Source: an uncultured Fretibacterium sp.
GTDB taxonomy: Bacteria > Synergistota > Synergistia > Synergistales > Aminobacteriaceae
DNA: 64,000 bases
Direction of reading: 5' to 3'
Assembly (NCBI GenBank): GCA_947168585.1
Contig: CAMVMK010000004.1
Location: forward strand, 1 to 64,000
Translations under genes and position numbers: made by a program
Shown here: positions 35,872-46,300 of the stretch, piece after piece
Layout of the letters: each line of letters begins with the position of its first letter
Position numbering within the stretch: position 1 is the first letter of the stretch
The notes under the pieces: model-generated
What the model saw: the letters and a program-made list of their open reading frames with translations, nothing else
Told to the model about the DNA's origin: nothing
The model's database searches: none

Positions 35872-36912
35872 ATGAAAAATTTTTTAGCGTTAATAATTTG
35901 TTTATTGAGCGTTCCGGCATTTGCAAGTGAGCCGTTAATAATTCGAGAGCAGGGAATTTTTTCAGCAGGCGGAGCAGTAACAGAACCGCTTCCGGGCGAA
36001 TTTAATGTTTCAGAAAATTGGCAGGATTTTTCACGCGCAGGAAATACGGCGCATGTTGACCACGCGAATGTTTTTTATCAAATTCCTGACGGCGAAAATA
36101 AAACTCCGATAGTTTATCTTCACGGTTATGGGCAGACCAGAACAGGCTGGCAGTCTACCCCCGACAGGCGCGAAGGCTGGAGCGATATTTTTCTCAGAAA
36201 AGGCCGGGCAGCATTTCTTGTTGACCAGCCCAGACGCGGCGCAGCAGGTTCAACAGTTAAAATCGTAAACGGCGACATGGATACTCGTGCAAACGGGACA
36301 GAATTTAATCCCGGCGACCAAGCATGGTACACTCATTTTAGAATTGGACGCGGAACTCCTAACCGTTATGAAGGAAGCCAATTCCCCGCCGGAGAAGCAG
36401 CATTAAATCAATTTTTGCGCCAAATGACCCCTAATACTGGAAATTATGACGTTGTGATTTTAGGCTCGGCCTTGAGCGCAGTTTTATCCGAAGTTCGTTC
36501 AATGACAGGCAAGAAAGCAATTTATTTAACTCATTCACAGGGCGGTCGTGTAGGCTGGCAGACAGATACAGAAAATATCGCGGCAATCGTAGCCATTGAA
36601 CCGGGATTTGCTCCGGAAGTGGGCAGTGAAAACTATAAAAAATTTGTAGCTGCGAAAATTCCGATGATTTTTTATTTCGGCGATTATATCGAAAACGGCC
36701 CCGAAGATATTAAGAGCACAGCATTCTGGAAAAGTGTTTTAGACCAGTGCCGCGATTTTGCTGAACATTACAACAAAGACGGCGGAGATGCGACTGTCAT
36801 ATATCTTCCTGATGAAAAAATAACGGGAAACAGTCATTTTATGTTTCAGGAATTAAATAATAAAGAAATTGCCGACCATATAGAAAAATGGCTTGAATCA
36901 AAAGGATTATAA
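35872..36912 (+). CDS. Secreted alpha/beta hydrolase (esterase)
   Basis: 346 residues, signal peptide MKNFLALIICLLSVPAFA. IVYLHGYGQTRTGWQSTPD near the oxyanion hole, nucleophile elbow THSQGG (Ser), acid and His late (GNSHFMFQELNN). The DQPRRGAAGS segment is typical of a secreted esterase group with this fold. Substrate unknown. It follows the cupin gene by 11 bases with AGGAGG. Confidence 0.82.
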   Translation: MKNFLALIICLLSVPAFASEPLIIREQGIFSAGGAVTEPLPGEFNVSENWQDFSRAGNTAHVDHANVFYQIPDGENKTPIVYLHGYGQTRTGWQSTPDRREGWSDIFLRKGRAAFLVDQPRRGAAGSTVKIVNGDMDTRANGTEFNPGDQAWYTHFRIGRGTPNRYEGSQFPAGEAALNQFLRQMTPNTGNYDVVILGSALSAVLSEVRSMTGKKAIYLTHSQGGRVGWQTDTENIAAIVAIEPGFAPEVGSENYKKFVAAKIPMIFYFGDYIENGPEDIKSTAFWKSVLDQCRDFAEHYNKDGGDATVIYLPDEKITGNSHFMFQELNNKEIADHIEKWLESKGL

Positions 36913-36916
36913 AATA

Positions 36917-38533
36917 ATGAGACGAAAAATTTTTGCATTTGCTTTTATTTTTGCGTTAGTTTTAAGCGGAACGGCCTTTGCAGAAATAATTTCAGGGCCG
37001 GGCATTGCAGTCGTTGAAGTTGAAGGCGGAAAAATTCAAGGTTATATCCATGATGAGATTTTCACTTATCACGGAGTTCCTTACGCTGAATCGGAAATTT
37101 TCATGCCTCCTGCGAAATTAAAATCGTGGGACGGTGTAAAACTCGCTTTGAATTACGGTCCTATGCCCCCTCAGGATATTACACCCGAAGGCGATATGTT
37201 TCCGTTTCATTATTATTGGCCTTTATGGGAGGGCAGAAATTACGCGCAGAGCAACAACTGTCAAAATCTCAATATCTGGACTCCCGGCCTCGATAATAAA
37301 CAGCGTCCCGTAATGATATGGCTTCACGGAGGCGGTTTTGAGGCCGGAAATTCTGCGGCTGAGAACGTATACGATGGGGAAAATCTTTCACGAAAGGGCG
37401 ATGTTGTAGTCGTAAGCATTAATCACAGGCTTAATGTTCTTGGTTTTCTTGATTTGTCAGCTTACGGCGAAGAATATAAATATTCCGGAAATCTTGGAAT
37501 GTTGGATATAATCGCGGCTCTCGAATGGATTCGAGATAATATCGCAAAATTCGGGGGCGACCCTAAAAATATAACTTTGTTCGGACAGTCGGGAGGCGGC
37601 GCAAAAATTCTTGCATTAATGGGAATGCCTAAAGCTGCAGGACTTTTTCACAAAGGAATTGAACAGAGCGGAGCTGTTGACTTAATGGGAATAACTTTTC
37701 CTGAACAAAAAGCAACGCGGCGTGTAGCTGAACTTACGCTGAAAAATTTAGGAATTTCTCCAAAAGAAATTAACAAAATTCGTGATGTTCCATTTGAAAA
37801 ACTTTTGACTGCCGGAAATGCCGCAATGAAGAAAGCTATTGAAGAGGGCGAAAAAATTTATTCGTGGTCGCCTGTTAAAGACGGTGATTTACTTCCTAAA
37901 GATATAGGCACGGACGGATTTATGGAGCACGTAAAAAATATTCCGATGATTATCGGCTCAACTCTCAACGAATGGGAGACAGTTCCTTTGCTCGTGAACA
38001 TGGATAAAAAACAGAGCGATAACAAAAATTTCTGGGACGACGAAAAAATTGACGCAATGCTGAAGCAAAAATACGGCGATAAAGCAGACGCGGTAGTATC
38101 AGAATTTTTGAAGGCTTATCCTAACAAAAAGAAAGCTGATGCACTTTACGTTGAAGTTTGGATAAGAGAAGGCGCACTCAGGATTCTTAACGCTAAGGCG
38201 GTACAGAACGGCGCACCTGTTTATTCATATATTTTCACTTGGGAGACTCCTGTAATGGGCGGTTATGCAATGGCTTATCACTGCTCGGAATTGCCGTTTG
38301 TTTTCAATAATATTGCTTTGAGTGAAAAGATTACAGGCGGCGGAGATAAGACGCAGGCTCTAGCTGATAAAATGAGTCAGGCATGGATTGCTTTTGCCCG
38401 AACTGGTAATCCCGGCTGGGAAGCCTACACGAAAGATAACGGTGCAACAATGATTTTTGATGATGAACCTTCAATAACTTATAAGCACGACGAAGAATTA
38501 TTGAAGTTGTTAATGTTCAGTGATAATCATTAA
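36917..38533 (+). CDS. Secreted type B carboxylesterase
   Basis: 538 residues from ATG 36917. Signal peptide [53 protein letters not shown], oxyanion hole HGGGFEAGN, nucleophile elbow FGQSGGGAK, and His in [10 protein letters not shown] define the para-nitrobenzyl esterase/cholinesterase family. It hydrolyses carboxylic esters in the periplasm or outside. The start is 4 bases after the previous stop. Confidence 0.93.
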   Translation: MRRKIFAFAFIFALVLSGTAFAEIISGPGIAVVEVEGGKIQGYIHDEIFTYHGVPYAESEIFMPPAKLKSWDGVKLALNYGPMPPQDITPEGDMFPFHYYWPLWEGRNYAQSNNCQNLNIWTPGLDNKQRPVMIWLHGGGFEAGNSAAENVYDGENLSRKGDVVVVSINHRLNVLGFLDLSAYGEEYKYSGNLGMLDIIAALEWIRDNIAKFGGDPKNITLFGQSGGGAKILALMGMPKAAGLFHKGIEQSGAVDLMGITFPEQKATRRVAELTLKNLGISPKEINKIRDVPFEKLLTAGNAAMKKAIEEGEKIYSWSPVKDGDLLPKDIGTDGFMEHVKNIPMIIGSTLNEWETVPLLVNMDKKQSDNKNFWDDEKIDAMLKQKYGDKADAVVSEFLKAYPNKKKADALYVEVWIREGALRILNAKAVQNGAPVYSYIFTWETPVMGGYAMAYHCSELPFVFNNIALSEKITGGGDKTQALADKMSQAWIAFARTGNPGWEAYTKDNGATMIFDDEPSITYKHDEELLKLLMFSDNH

Positions 38534-38552
38534 AAAGGAGAGAATAATATTT

Positions 38553-39209
38553 ATGCGAAACGGAATAATACCTGATCCAAATAGAATTTACCCTATAAAT
38601 GGCGTAAAAACTCTCACATATGTAAAACCTACTTTGAAGAATCCTAATATCATTGTAGGAGATTTCACGTATTTTGGAGATGTTGATTTTGAAAAGCACG
38701 TTACACATCATTATAGTTTTAACGGCGATAAATTAATAATAGGGAAATTTTGCCAAATTGCCGCAGGTATCGAATTTGTTATGAATGGTGCTAATCATCA
38801 AATGAATGCTGTAACAACATTTCCATTTTATATTTTTGAAGGTTGGGATCAGGCAGTGCCGCCTAAATCAGAAATGCCGTTGAAAGGCGATACAATAATC
38901 GGAAATGATGTCTGGATATGTCAGAATGTAACAATACTACCTGGAGTTCACATTAACGACGGGGCTATTATTGGATTAAACAGTGTCGTTGCATCTGATA
39001 TTCCGCCTTATACGATTGCAGCCGGCAATCCTGCAAAAGAAATAAAAAAAAGATTTGATGATGAACTTATTTTACTTATGCTTAAATTACGATGGTGGGA
39101 TTTGAGCATAAATGAAATTAACGATTTAATTCCCATTTTGACATGCAGCGATCTTAATAAGGTTAAAAATTTTATTACGAACATGTTAAAGGAGCAAAAT
39201 AAATTATGA
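38553..39209 (+). CDS. CatB/Vat-type xenobiotic acyltransferase
   Basis: 218 residues from ATG 38553 with AAGGAG upstream. Left-handed beta helix: [42 protein letters not shown] (His catalytic), [17 protein letters not shown]. Matches streptogramin/chloramphenicol O-acetyltransferases and their many non-resistance relatives. The only cytosolic enzyme of the run. A drug-resistance role cannot be claimed; acetylation of a small hydroxylated compound is expected. Confidence 0.88.
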   Translation: MRNGIIPDPNRIYPINGVKTLTYVKPTLKNPNIIVGDFTYFGDVDFEKHVTHHYSFNGDKLIIGKFCQIAAGIEFVMNGANHQMNAVTTFPFYIFEGWDQAVPPKSEMPLKGDTIIGNDVWICQNVTILPGVHINDGAIIGLNSVVASDIPPYTIAAGNPAKEIKKRFDDELILLMLKLRWWDLSINEINDLIPILTCSDLNKVKNFITNMLKEQNKL

Positions 39210-40138
39210 AAAATTTTTCCATTATTTGTTTGCTTTTATTTTTTCTTTTTATTAATTTGAAAGAAGCAAAAGCTGTAATTCAAAATAAAGTTAATGAAAA
39301 CACAAAAATTTCTAACGTAATTAATAATCCATTATTCGGCGATTACGGCAGATTAATTTTTCCGTTAAATTCGAGTTATTACAGCGGCGATACTTTAGGA
39401 AATTTAAGCCTCACATGGTACAGCAATATAAAACCTGCGAGAACTGTCGAGATTATAAATTATATGTTATCACAGGTTCAACAAGGCAACAAAATTTTTT
39501 ACAGGATATATCCTGTAAATGACGCGCGCTCGCAAAAGACCGGATTATTTTTCTTCAAAGGAAATAAAAATTCAAAATTTGCAATCTGCAACGCCGGCGG
39601 AGGCTTTGTTTATGTAGGAGCAATGCACGACAGCTTCCCTCATGCTTTGGAATTATCAAAGAAAGGTTATAACGCATTTGCATTAATTTATCGTCCCGGC
39701 TCTGATACAGCTTGCGAAGATTTAGCCCGTGCAATAGCTTTCATTCATGAAAACGCTTCAGAATTTGAAGTTGATACAAAAAATTATTCACTTTGGGGAG
39801 GCTCTGCAGGTGCGAGAATGGCGGCATGGCTTGGAACTTACGGAACAGAATACTTCGGTGAAAAAGTTTATCCCCGTCCTTCAGCTGTAATAATGCAATA
39901 TACGGGGTTATCAGAAGTTACGGGCAGCGAGCCTGCAACCTATAACTGTGTCGGAACAAATGACGGCATAGCTTCATATCAAACAATGCAAAACAGGATT
40001 AATAAAATCAAAGCCAACGGAACAGACGCAGAAATTGAAATTTTCGATGGACTATCTCACGGCTTCGGACTCGGCGAAGGAACGATTGCTGAAGGCTGGC
40101 TTGATAGAGCAGTAAATTTTTGGGAAAAAAATAATTAG
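39206..40138 (+). CDS. Secreted acetyl-esterase-like alpha/beta hydrolase
   Basis: 310 residues, signal peptide [23 protein letters not shown]. Core: [13 protein letters not shown] (oxyanion), nucleophile [11 protein letters not shown], His in FDGLSHGFG. Resembles BD-FAE/acetyl-xylan-type esterases. ATG overlaps the previous stop (ATGA). Last gene of the run; the stop TAG begins a heptamer repeat. Confidence 0.85.
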   Translation: MKNFSIICLLLFFLFINLKEAKAVIQNKVNENTKISNVINNPLFGDYGRLIFPLNSSYYSGDTLGNLSLTWYSNIKPARTVEIINYMLSQVQQGNKIFYRIYPVNDARSQKTGLFFFKGNKNSKFAICNAGGGFVYVGAMHDSFPHALELSKKGYNAFALIYRPGSDTACEDLARAIAFIHENASEFEVDTKNYSLWGGSAGARMAAWLGTYGTEYFGEKVYPRPSAVIMQYTGLSEVTGSEPATYNCVGTNDGIASYQTMQNRINKIKANGTDAEIEIFDGLSHGFGLGEGTIAEGWLDRAVNFWEKNN

Positions 40139-40165
40139 GAATGAGAAGTTAAACTCCTAACTCCT
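40135..40165. repeat. Heptamer repeat with short hairpin
   Basis: TTAGGAATGAGAAGTTA faces ACTCCTAACTCCTA, between the converging esterase and folD genes. Confidence 0.6.
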
Positions 40166-41002
40166 ACTTGCCGCCTCTATAACATGTTTAGCAAGCACAG
40201 CCGTAGTTACGGATCCGACACCTGCAGGGACAGGCGTAATAGCTTTGACGATAGGCTCAGCCTGTTCAAAATCGACATCACCGCAAAGTTTATTATTTTC
40301 GTCAAGATTAATTCCTACATCAACGATAATTTGACCTTGAGAAATAAAATTTTTATCGACAAATTTAGCTTTACCGATAGCCGCGGCGATAATATCAGAA
40401 TTTCTGCAGATTTTTTCGAGTTCCTGCGTTTTAGAGTGGCACATAGTAACGGTAGCGTTAAGAGATTGAAGCATCATTGATAAAGGCTTGCCTATAACAA
40501 GACTGCGCCCGATAACGGCGATATTTTTTCCTGAAATTTCAATGCCGTAAAAATTTATTAATTCAACGCAGGCTTCAGCAGTGCAAGGAGCGTAACCCTC
40601 TCCGTGTCCTATAAAAACTTTTGCAAGAGAGCCCGAAGTCATACAGTCGACATCTTTGGACGGCGATAAAATTTCACAGGCTTTTTCTTCTGTTTTTTTG
40701 TCCTGCAGCGGACGCAGCATTAAACAGCCGTGAATAGAATTATCGTTATTAATTTCGCGGATTACATCTAAAATTTTTTCCCCCGTAGAATTTTCAGGCA
40801 AAATAAATTTTTTGACGTTAATTCCGATTTTTTCACACCGTTTCATTGCTCCGGTCTCGTAAGAAATATCGCCGGGATTTTCGCCTACTCTTAAAATAGC
40901 AAGCGTCGGGATAATATTTTTTGATTTTAATTTTTCAGCACGCGAGATTAATTTTTCAGTTAATGCCGCCGCAACAGGAGCACCTTTCAAAATTTCAGCC
41001 AT
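40157..41002 (-). CDS. folD: FolD methylene-tetrahydrofolate dehydrogenase, cyclohydrolase residues altered
   Basis: 281 residues. NAD(P) domain IAVIGRSLVIGKPLSMML and C-terminal ITPVPAGVGSVTTAVL are classical. In the substrate site the line GENPGDISYETGAMKRCEKIGI-type segment keeps Tyr48, but the catalytic Lys (K54 in E. coli) aligns with Ala52; the QLPLP motif reads LRPLQ. The aspartate of KDVD is kept. By the known roles of these residues it should keep dehydrogenase but lose cyclohydrolase activity. The fchA gene 2 bases upstream supplies that step. Confidence 0.93.
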   Translation of the reverse strand: MAEILKGAPVAAALTEKLISRAEKLKSKNIIPTLAILRVGENPGDISYETGAMKRCEKIGINVKKFILPENSTGEKILDVIREINNDNSIHGCLMLRPLQDKKTEEKACEILSPSKDVDCMTSGSLAKVFIGHGEGYAPCTAEACVELINFYGIEISGKNIAVIGRSLVIGKPLSMMLQSLNATVTMCHSKTQELEKICRNSDIIAAAIGKAKFVDKNFISQGQIIVDVGINLDENNKLCGDVDFEQAEPIVKAITPVPAGVGSVTTAVLAKHVIEAASRS

Positions 41003-41004
41003 AA

Positions 41005-41628
41005 TTATTTCCCCCTAACGATTTTAGTAACTTTATAAGCAACTTCAGAAGCCCTCGAAGAATATTCATTCAAAATTTTATCCGTTTGAGTTTCGATTTT
41101 TAAGGCTTCGTCTCTATCTTTTAATAATAAAGTGTTCACGAAGACATTTAACGCCGCGCTTTCCATAGCCGCCCTGCACAGCAAAGCACCGCACCCGACA
41201 TCGGAAATTAATAATTTGCTGCCTTTCTCTAACATTTCTTCGAGTAAAATTATAATTTCGGCGCAGTTTTCAATCATTTTCAAAGGAGCTTGACATGCGT
41301 TTAACAAAGCCTTTTCTAAAATTTCATCGCGTTCGGGATTTTCTTTAGCGATAGAATAAGCTTGCGAGAGAGGCTCAAAAGCTCTTGCGTCTTCGTCAAC
41401 GAGTTCGAGCAGATTTAATCTTAATTTTTCAGCTTTTTCTAAAATAATTTTTATATCGTCTTCAACGTCAGCATATTTTTTTTTGCCGAGCGTAAAATTT
41501 CCGGCCATTGAACATAAAGCTGCACTTAAAGCCCCGGCAACAGCAGCCGCTCCGCCTCCGCCCGGTACAGGAACTTTCGAGGCAAGAAGCCCTGCAAAAT
41601 TTTCACAGCTTTCCTGAATTAATTTCAA
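41005..41628 (-). CDS. fchA: Methenyl-tetrahydrofolate cyclohydrolase / formiminotransferase-cyclodeaminase family
   Basis: 207 residues, all-helical. PVPGGGGAAAVAGALSAALCSM is the family signature. It opens methenyl-THF to formyl-THF, or deaminates formimino-THF from histidine or glycine breakdown. Forms a two-gene unit with folD (stop 2 bases before the folD ATG), a pairing seen in acetogens and amino-acid fermenters. Confidence 0.92.
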   Translation of the reverse strand: MKLIQESCENFAGLLASKVPVPGGGGAAAVAGALSAALCSMAGNFTLGKKKYADVEDDIKIILEKAEKLRLNLLELVDEDARAFEPLSQAYSIAKENPERDEILEKALLNACQAPLKMIENCAEIIILLEEMLEKGSKLLISDVGCGALLCRAAMESAALNVFVNTLLLKDRDEALKIETQTDKILNEYSSRASEVAYKVTKIVRGK

Positions 41629-41713
41629 AATTTATTCCTCCTCGAATTTAATAAAATTTATTATAAAATATTCGCTGTTTTCTAAAATTATAAACGAAAG
41701 AGATTTTTAAAAA

Positions 41714-43090
41714 ATGAACTTTAGAACAGAACACGACACTATGGGCGAGGTTAAAGTCCCTGCAGAAAAATATTGGGGGGCTCAGACCCAAAGAAGTTAC
41801 GAAAATTTTAATATCGGTCGCGGAATTGAAACTATGCCCGCTGAAATTATTAACGCTTTTGGAATTTTGAAGAAAGCTGCCGCCCGTGCAAATAATTTTC
41901 TTAAGCCCGAAAAAATGACCGGCGAAAAACTTTCTTTAATTGAGCAGGCCTGCGACGAAATTATTTCAGGAAAATTAAATGAGCATTTTCCGCTTGTAGT
42001 TTGGCAAACTGGCTCAGGAACTCAATCTAATATGAACGCTAATGAGGTCGTAGCTAATCGCGGCAACGAAATTGCAGCTAAAAAAATTCTTCACCCTAAC
42101 GATGATATTAATATGTCGCAGTCTTCTAACGATACATTTCCGACGGCAATGCACATTTCGGCGGTCTTAGCATTGAAGAAGAAATTAATTCCTGCGGCCT
42201 TAAATTTAATCGAAACTTTCAAAATTTTAGAAGAAAAAAATAAAAATATCGTCAAGAGCGGCCGTACTCATTTGCAAGACGCTGTGCCTATAAGTTTTTC
42301 TCAAGAGATTAGCGGCTGGCGGAGTTCTCTTGAACGCGATGTTGAATTAATAAATTTATCTTTAACGCCTTTGCATGAGCTTGCTCTCGGCGGGACGGCT
42401 GTAGGAACGGGATTAAACGCTCCTGAAAATTTTGCGGAAAAAGCAGCTGAAGAAATTTCAAAATTGACGGGCGAAAATTTTGTTAGTGCTAAAAATAAAT
42501 TTCATGCTTTAACTTCAAAAGACGAGATAATTTTTTCACACGGAGCAGTTAAAGCACTCGCCGCCGACATGATGAAAATAGCTAACGATGTCCGGTGGCT
42601 TTCATCAGGGCCGAGATGCGGACTTGGAGAAATTTTTATACCTGAGAACGAGCCCGGAAGTTCGATAATGCCGGGCAAAGTAAATCCTACTCAATGCGAG
42701 CAGGTTACAATGGTAGCTGTGCAGATTATGGGCAACGATGCCGCTGTAAGTTTTGCAGCAAGTCAGGGAAATTTTGAGTTAAATGTTTTCATGCCGGTTA
42801 TAGCTTATAATTTTTTGCAGTCTGTGAGATTGTTGTCGGATTCTATAAATTCTTTCAACAAAAATTGCGCGTGCGGAATTATAGCTAACGCCGAAAAAAT
42901 GAAAAATAATCTTTATAACTCTTTAATGCTTGCAACGGCGTTAAATCCTTATATAGGTTATGAAAATGCCGCAAAAACTGTAAAATTAGCTTTCAAAGAA
43001 AATTTATCGCTGAAAGAAGCCTGCGTAAAATTAGGTTTTTTAACCTCTGAACGTTTCGATGAGGTCTTTCACCCCGAAAAAATGATATAA
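41714..43090 (+). CDS. fumC: Fumarate hydratase class II
   Basis: 458 residues. Interconverts fumarate and malate. GSSIMPGKVNPTQCE is the signature loop with the catalytic Ser; SGRTHLQDAVPI and MNANEVVANR are further conserved blocks. Oxygen-stable form without Fe-S. The ribosome site (AAAGAGA) is weak. Confidence 0.95.
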   Translation: MNFRTEHDTMGEVKVPAEKYWGAQTQRSYENFNIGRGIETMPAEIINAFGILKKAAARANNFLKPEKMTGEKLSLIEQACDEIISGKLNEHFPLVVWQTGSGTQSNMNANEVVANRGNEIAAKKILHPNDDINMSQSSNDTFPTAMHISAVLALKKKLIPAALNLIETFKILEEKNKNIVKSGRTHLQDAVPISFSQEISGWRSSLERDVELINLSLTPLHELALGGTAVGTGLNAPENFAEKAAEEISKLTGENFVSAKNKFHALTSKDEIIFSHGAVKALAADMMKIANDVRWLSSGPRCGLGEIFIPENEPGSSIMPGKVNPTQCEQVTMVAVQIMGNDAAVSFAASQGNFELNVFMPVIAYNFLQSVRLLSDSINSFNKNCACGIIANAEKMKNNLYNSLMLATALNPYIGYENAAKTVKLAFKENLSLKEACVKLGFLTSERFDEVFHPEKMI

Positions 43091-43258
43091 TAAACATGAA
43101 AAAATTCCACACAAAATTTCAATGAGAAAAAATAAATTTTATTACTACTTTTATGACTACAAAACTCGCGGTTTTAATTTGTTGTTGTCGAAGTTTACGC
43201 GCACGCTCTAAGAAAATTTTTGAATGAAATTTTGAGCCGTTATCGTGTGAAAAAATTT

Positions 43259-43300
43259 TTTCACTTTCTGCTTCCTAACTTCTATTTCCTAATTGTTTTT
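43259..43300. repeat. Degenerate heptamer repeat upstream of purL
   Basis: TTTCACTTTCTGCTTCCTAACTTC-type units, pyrimidine-rich on the plus strand, in the 258-base region between fumC and purL. Nothing else (no recognisable riboswitch) was seen in this region. Confidence 0.5.
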
Positions 43301-43348
43301 AATGGTATTATCTTATGGCAATTTTTTATTAAGGAGCAAAATTTTTTT

Positions 43349-46300
43349 ATGCAAATATTTAGAATTTATACCGAACGTAAAGACCGCGAAAATTTCGAGG
43401 TTCTTTCACTGCTTGACGAAATTAAAAATATTCCCGGCAATGAAAATATTTCGGGCGTAAGAATATTAAACCGCTATGACGTTGAAGGACTTAATAATAA
43501 AATGTTCGAGACGTGCAAACATGAAATATTCGCAGAACCTTTCACTGATAATATTTTAGATACTCTTCCTAATGATTTTGAAACAGGAGAAATTTTAGCT
43601 GTAGAGTTTTTGCCCGGCCAATACGACCAGAGAGCAGACGCGGCTGAAAGGTGTGCAATGCTGCTTTTAGGATTTAGACCTGTAATTAAAACTGCAAAAA
43701 TTTATATTTTTTATGGTGATCTTAAAAATTTCAGTGCTGTCAAAAAATTCTTAATTAACCCCGTCGAAGCAAGAGAAGCACAACTAAGCGAATATAAATC
43801 CCTCGAAATTGATTATCCCGCCCCAAGCGATGTTAAAAAAATTCCGCTGAATAAATTAACCGAATTAAAAAATTTAGCGATGAGCCGCGAGGATTTAGAA
43901 TGCTGCCGAAAATATTTTGAAGCTGAGGGCCGCGACCCGACCGAAACTGAAATTAAAGTTTTAGATACTTACTGGTCAGACCATTGCAGACACACAACTT
44001 TTTTAACTCAAATTGAAGCCGCAGAAATCCAAGATTTGAAAGTCCTCGAAGTTTACGAAAATTATTTATCAATCCGCAAAGAATTGCACCGTGATAATAA
44101 ACCCGTAACTTTAATGGACATTGCTACAATCGGCGCGAAATATCTTAAATCAAAAGGCAAACTCCCTGATTTAGTTGAAAGTGAAGAAAATAACGCCTGT
44201 ACTGTAAAAATTAATGTTGATGTTGACGGTAAAAATGAAGATTGGCTTTTACTCTTCAAAAATGAAACTCATAACCACCCGACTGAAATAGAGCCTTTTG
44301 GAGGCGCGGCAACCTGTATCGGCGGAGCTATCAGAGATCCTTTATCGGGGCGCGCTTATGTTTATCAGGCTATGAGAATTACTGGTGCTGCAAGTCCTTT
44401 TGAGCCTACAATGCCGGGTAAATTATCTCAACGTGCAATTATCACAAAGGCTGCTGCAGGTTACAGTTCATACGGAAATCAAATCGGACTTCCTACGGGA
44501 TTAGTTGACGAAATTTATCACGAGGGCTACAAAGCTAAAAGGCTCGAAGTCGGCGCGGTTATTGCAGCTGCTCCTGAAAAAAATGTTATAAGAGAAAGGC
44601 CAAGCAGCGGCGATTTAGTTTTGTTATTAGGCGGCAGGACAGGCAGGGACGGAATAGGCGGTGCAACAGGCTCTTCAGTGTCGCATAATTCGAGCTTTAT
44701 AGAAACTCGCGGAGCAGAAGTTCAAAAAGGCAACGCTCCTGAAGAAAGAAAGCTGCAGAGATTATTTAGAAATCCTGAATTTACGAAACTAATTAAACGC
44801 TGTAACGATTTCGGGGCAGGCGGTGTCAGTGTTGCTGTCGGTGAACTTGCTGACGGGCTTGAAATTAATCTTGACGCTGTGCCTTTGAAATATTCCGGCC
44901 TTGACGGTACTGAAATAGCCGTTAGCGAATCTCAAGAAAGAATGGCCGTAGTTGTTGCTGAAAAAGATGCTGAAAAAGTTAAAAATTTAGCATTAAGCGA
45001 GGACGTTCAAGCAACGGTAATAGCGCGCGTAAATAATTCAGGCCGTATGAAAATGACTTGGCGCGGCAAAGAAATAGTTAATCTTTCACGCGAATTTATA
45101 AACAGCAACGGAGCAGCGAGAAAAATCAATGTTAAAGTCAATAATTTTCACTCCTCACCCCTCACCCCTCACTCCTCACTTTTAACTGACTTAAATATCT
45201 GTTCTCATCGCGGACTTGCTGAAAGATTTGACTCGACAGTCGGAGCTCACAGTGTTTTAATGCCTTTCGGAGGGAAATTCCAAAAAACTCCGGCTCAAGC
45301 TATGGCCGCTAAAATTCCTGTAGGAAATCACGAGACTGACACATGCTCTGTAATGTCATGGGGCTTTGACCCTTTTATATCAGAAAAATCGACTTTTAAC
45401 GGTGCTTATTTAGCTGTTCTTGAATCTCTCTGCAAAATTATCGCAGCGGGAGCAGACTTAAAAAAATGCTGGCTGACTTTTCAGGAATATTTCGGGAAGC
45501 CCGGCGATAATCCTGAGCGTTGGGGGCTTCCTTTCGGAGCATTGTTAGGGGCTTTGAAAGCTCAGTTAGATTTTGAAGTTGCTGCTATAGGCGGTAAAGA
45601 CTCAATGAGCGGTTCTTTCACTGATATTGACGGTAAAAATTTAGATGTTCCGCCTACTTTAATATCTTTTGCTGCTGCTGTAACAGACGTGAAAAAAATT
45701 CTCTCGCCCGAATTTAAGCGTGCAAATTCAAAAGTTTATATTCTTGAACCCGAATATGACGGGCGCGGACTTCCTGAAAAATCTTCAATGCTGAAAAATT
45801 TTGCTTTAATCGAGGAATTAAATTCGCAGGGAAAAATTTTATCGTGTTATGTTCCTACATTCGGCGGAGTCAAGGCCGCAGTTTTCAAAATGTGTTTAGG
45901 AAATAATTTAGGCTTTGAATTTGCAGATAAAAATTTTGATGATAAACGCGGAAAATTCATAATCGAAGCTGATGAAGAATTAAATCTTAAAGTTTTAGGC
46001 CGTGTTCTTGAAACTCCTGAAATAATTTTAGACAGCGAGAAAATTAACTTGGCCGATGCTGAAAAAATTTATAATTCACCGTTTGAAAAAATTTTCCCGA
46101 CTGAAGTTAAAACTTCTGCAAAAATCCCTGAAATTAAATTCAGCGGAAATAAAAGTTTTTCAAACCCTCACCCCTCATCTCTAACCCCTAAGTTTTTAAT
46201 TCCTGTTTTCACTGGTACGAATTGCGAATATGAAACAGCTAAGGCAATTTCAAAGGCCGGAGGAAATGCAAAAATTTTTGTCGTGAGGACTTTAACGCCG

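Noticed and set aside
38553-39209. Antibiotic resistance gene (vat/catB)
   Set aside because: The fold matches, but many family members are not resistance enzymes and the operon context is esterases, so no resistance claim is made.
43220-43348. 43-residue N-terminal extension of purL
   Set aside because: No ribosome site at the upstream start, and it reads through a heptamer repeat; the ATG at 43349 matches the usual start of clostridial-type PurL.
43091-43348. Possible purine riboswitch upstream of purL
   Set aside because: No conserved three-way junction or core residues could be found; only a degenerate repeat and AT-rich sequence are there.
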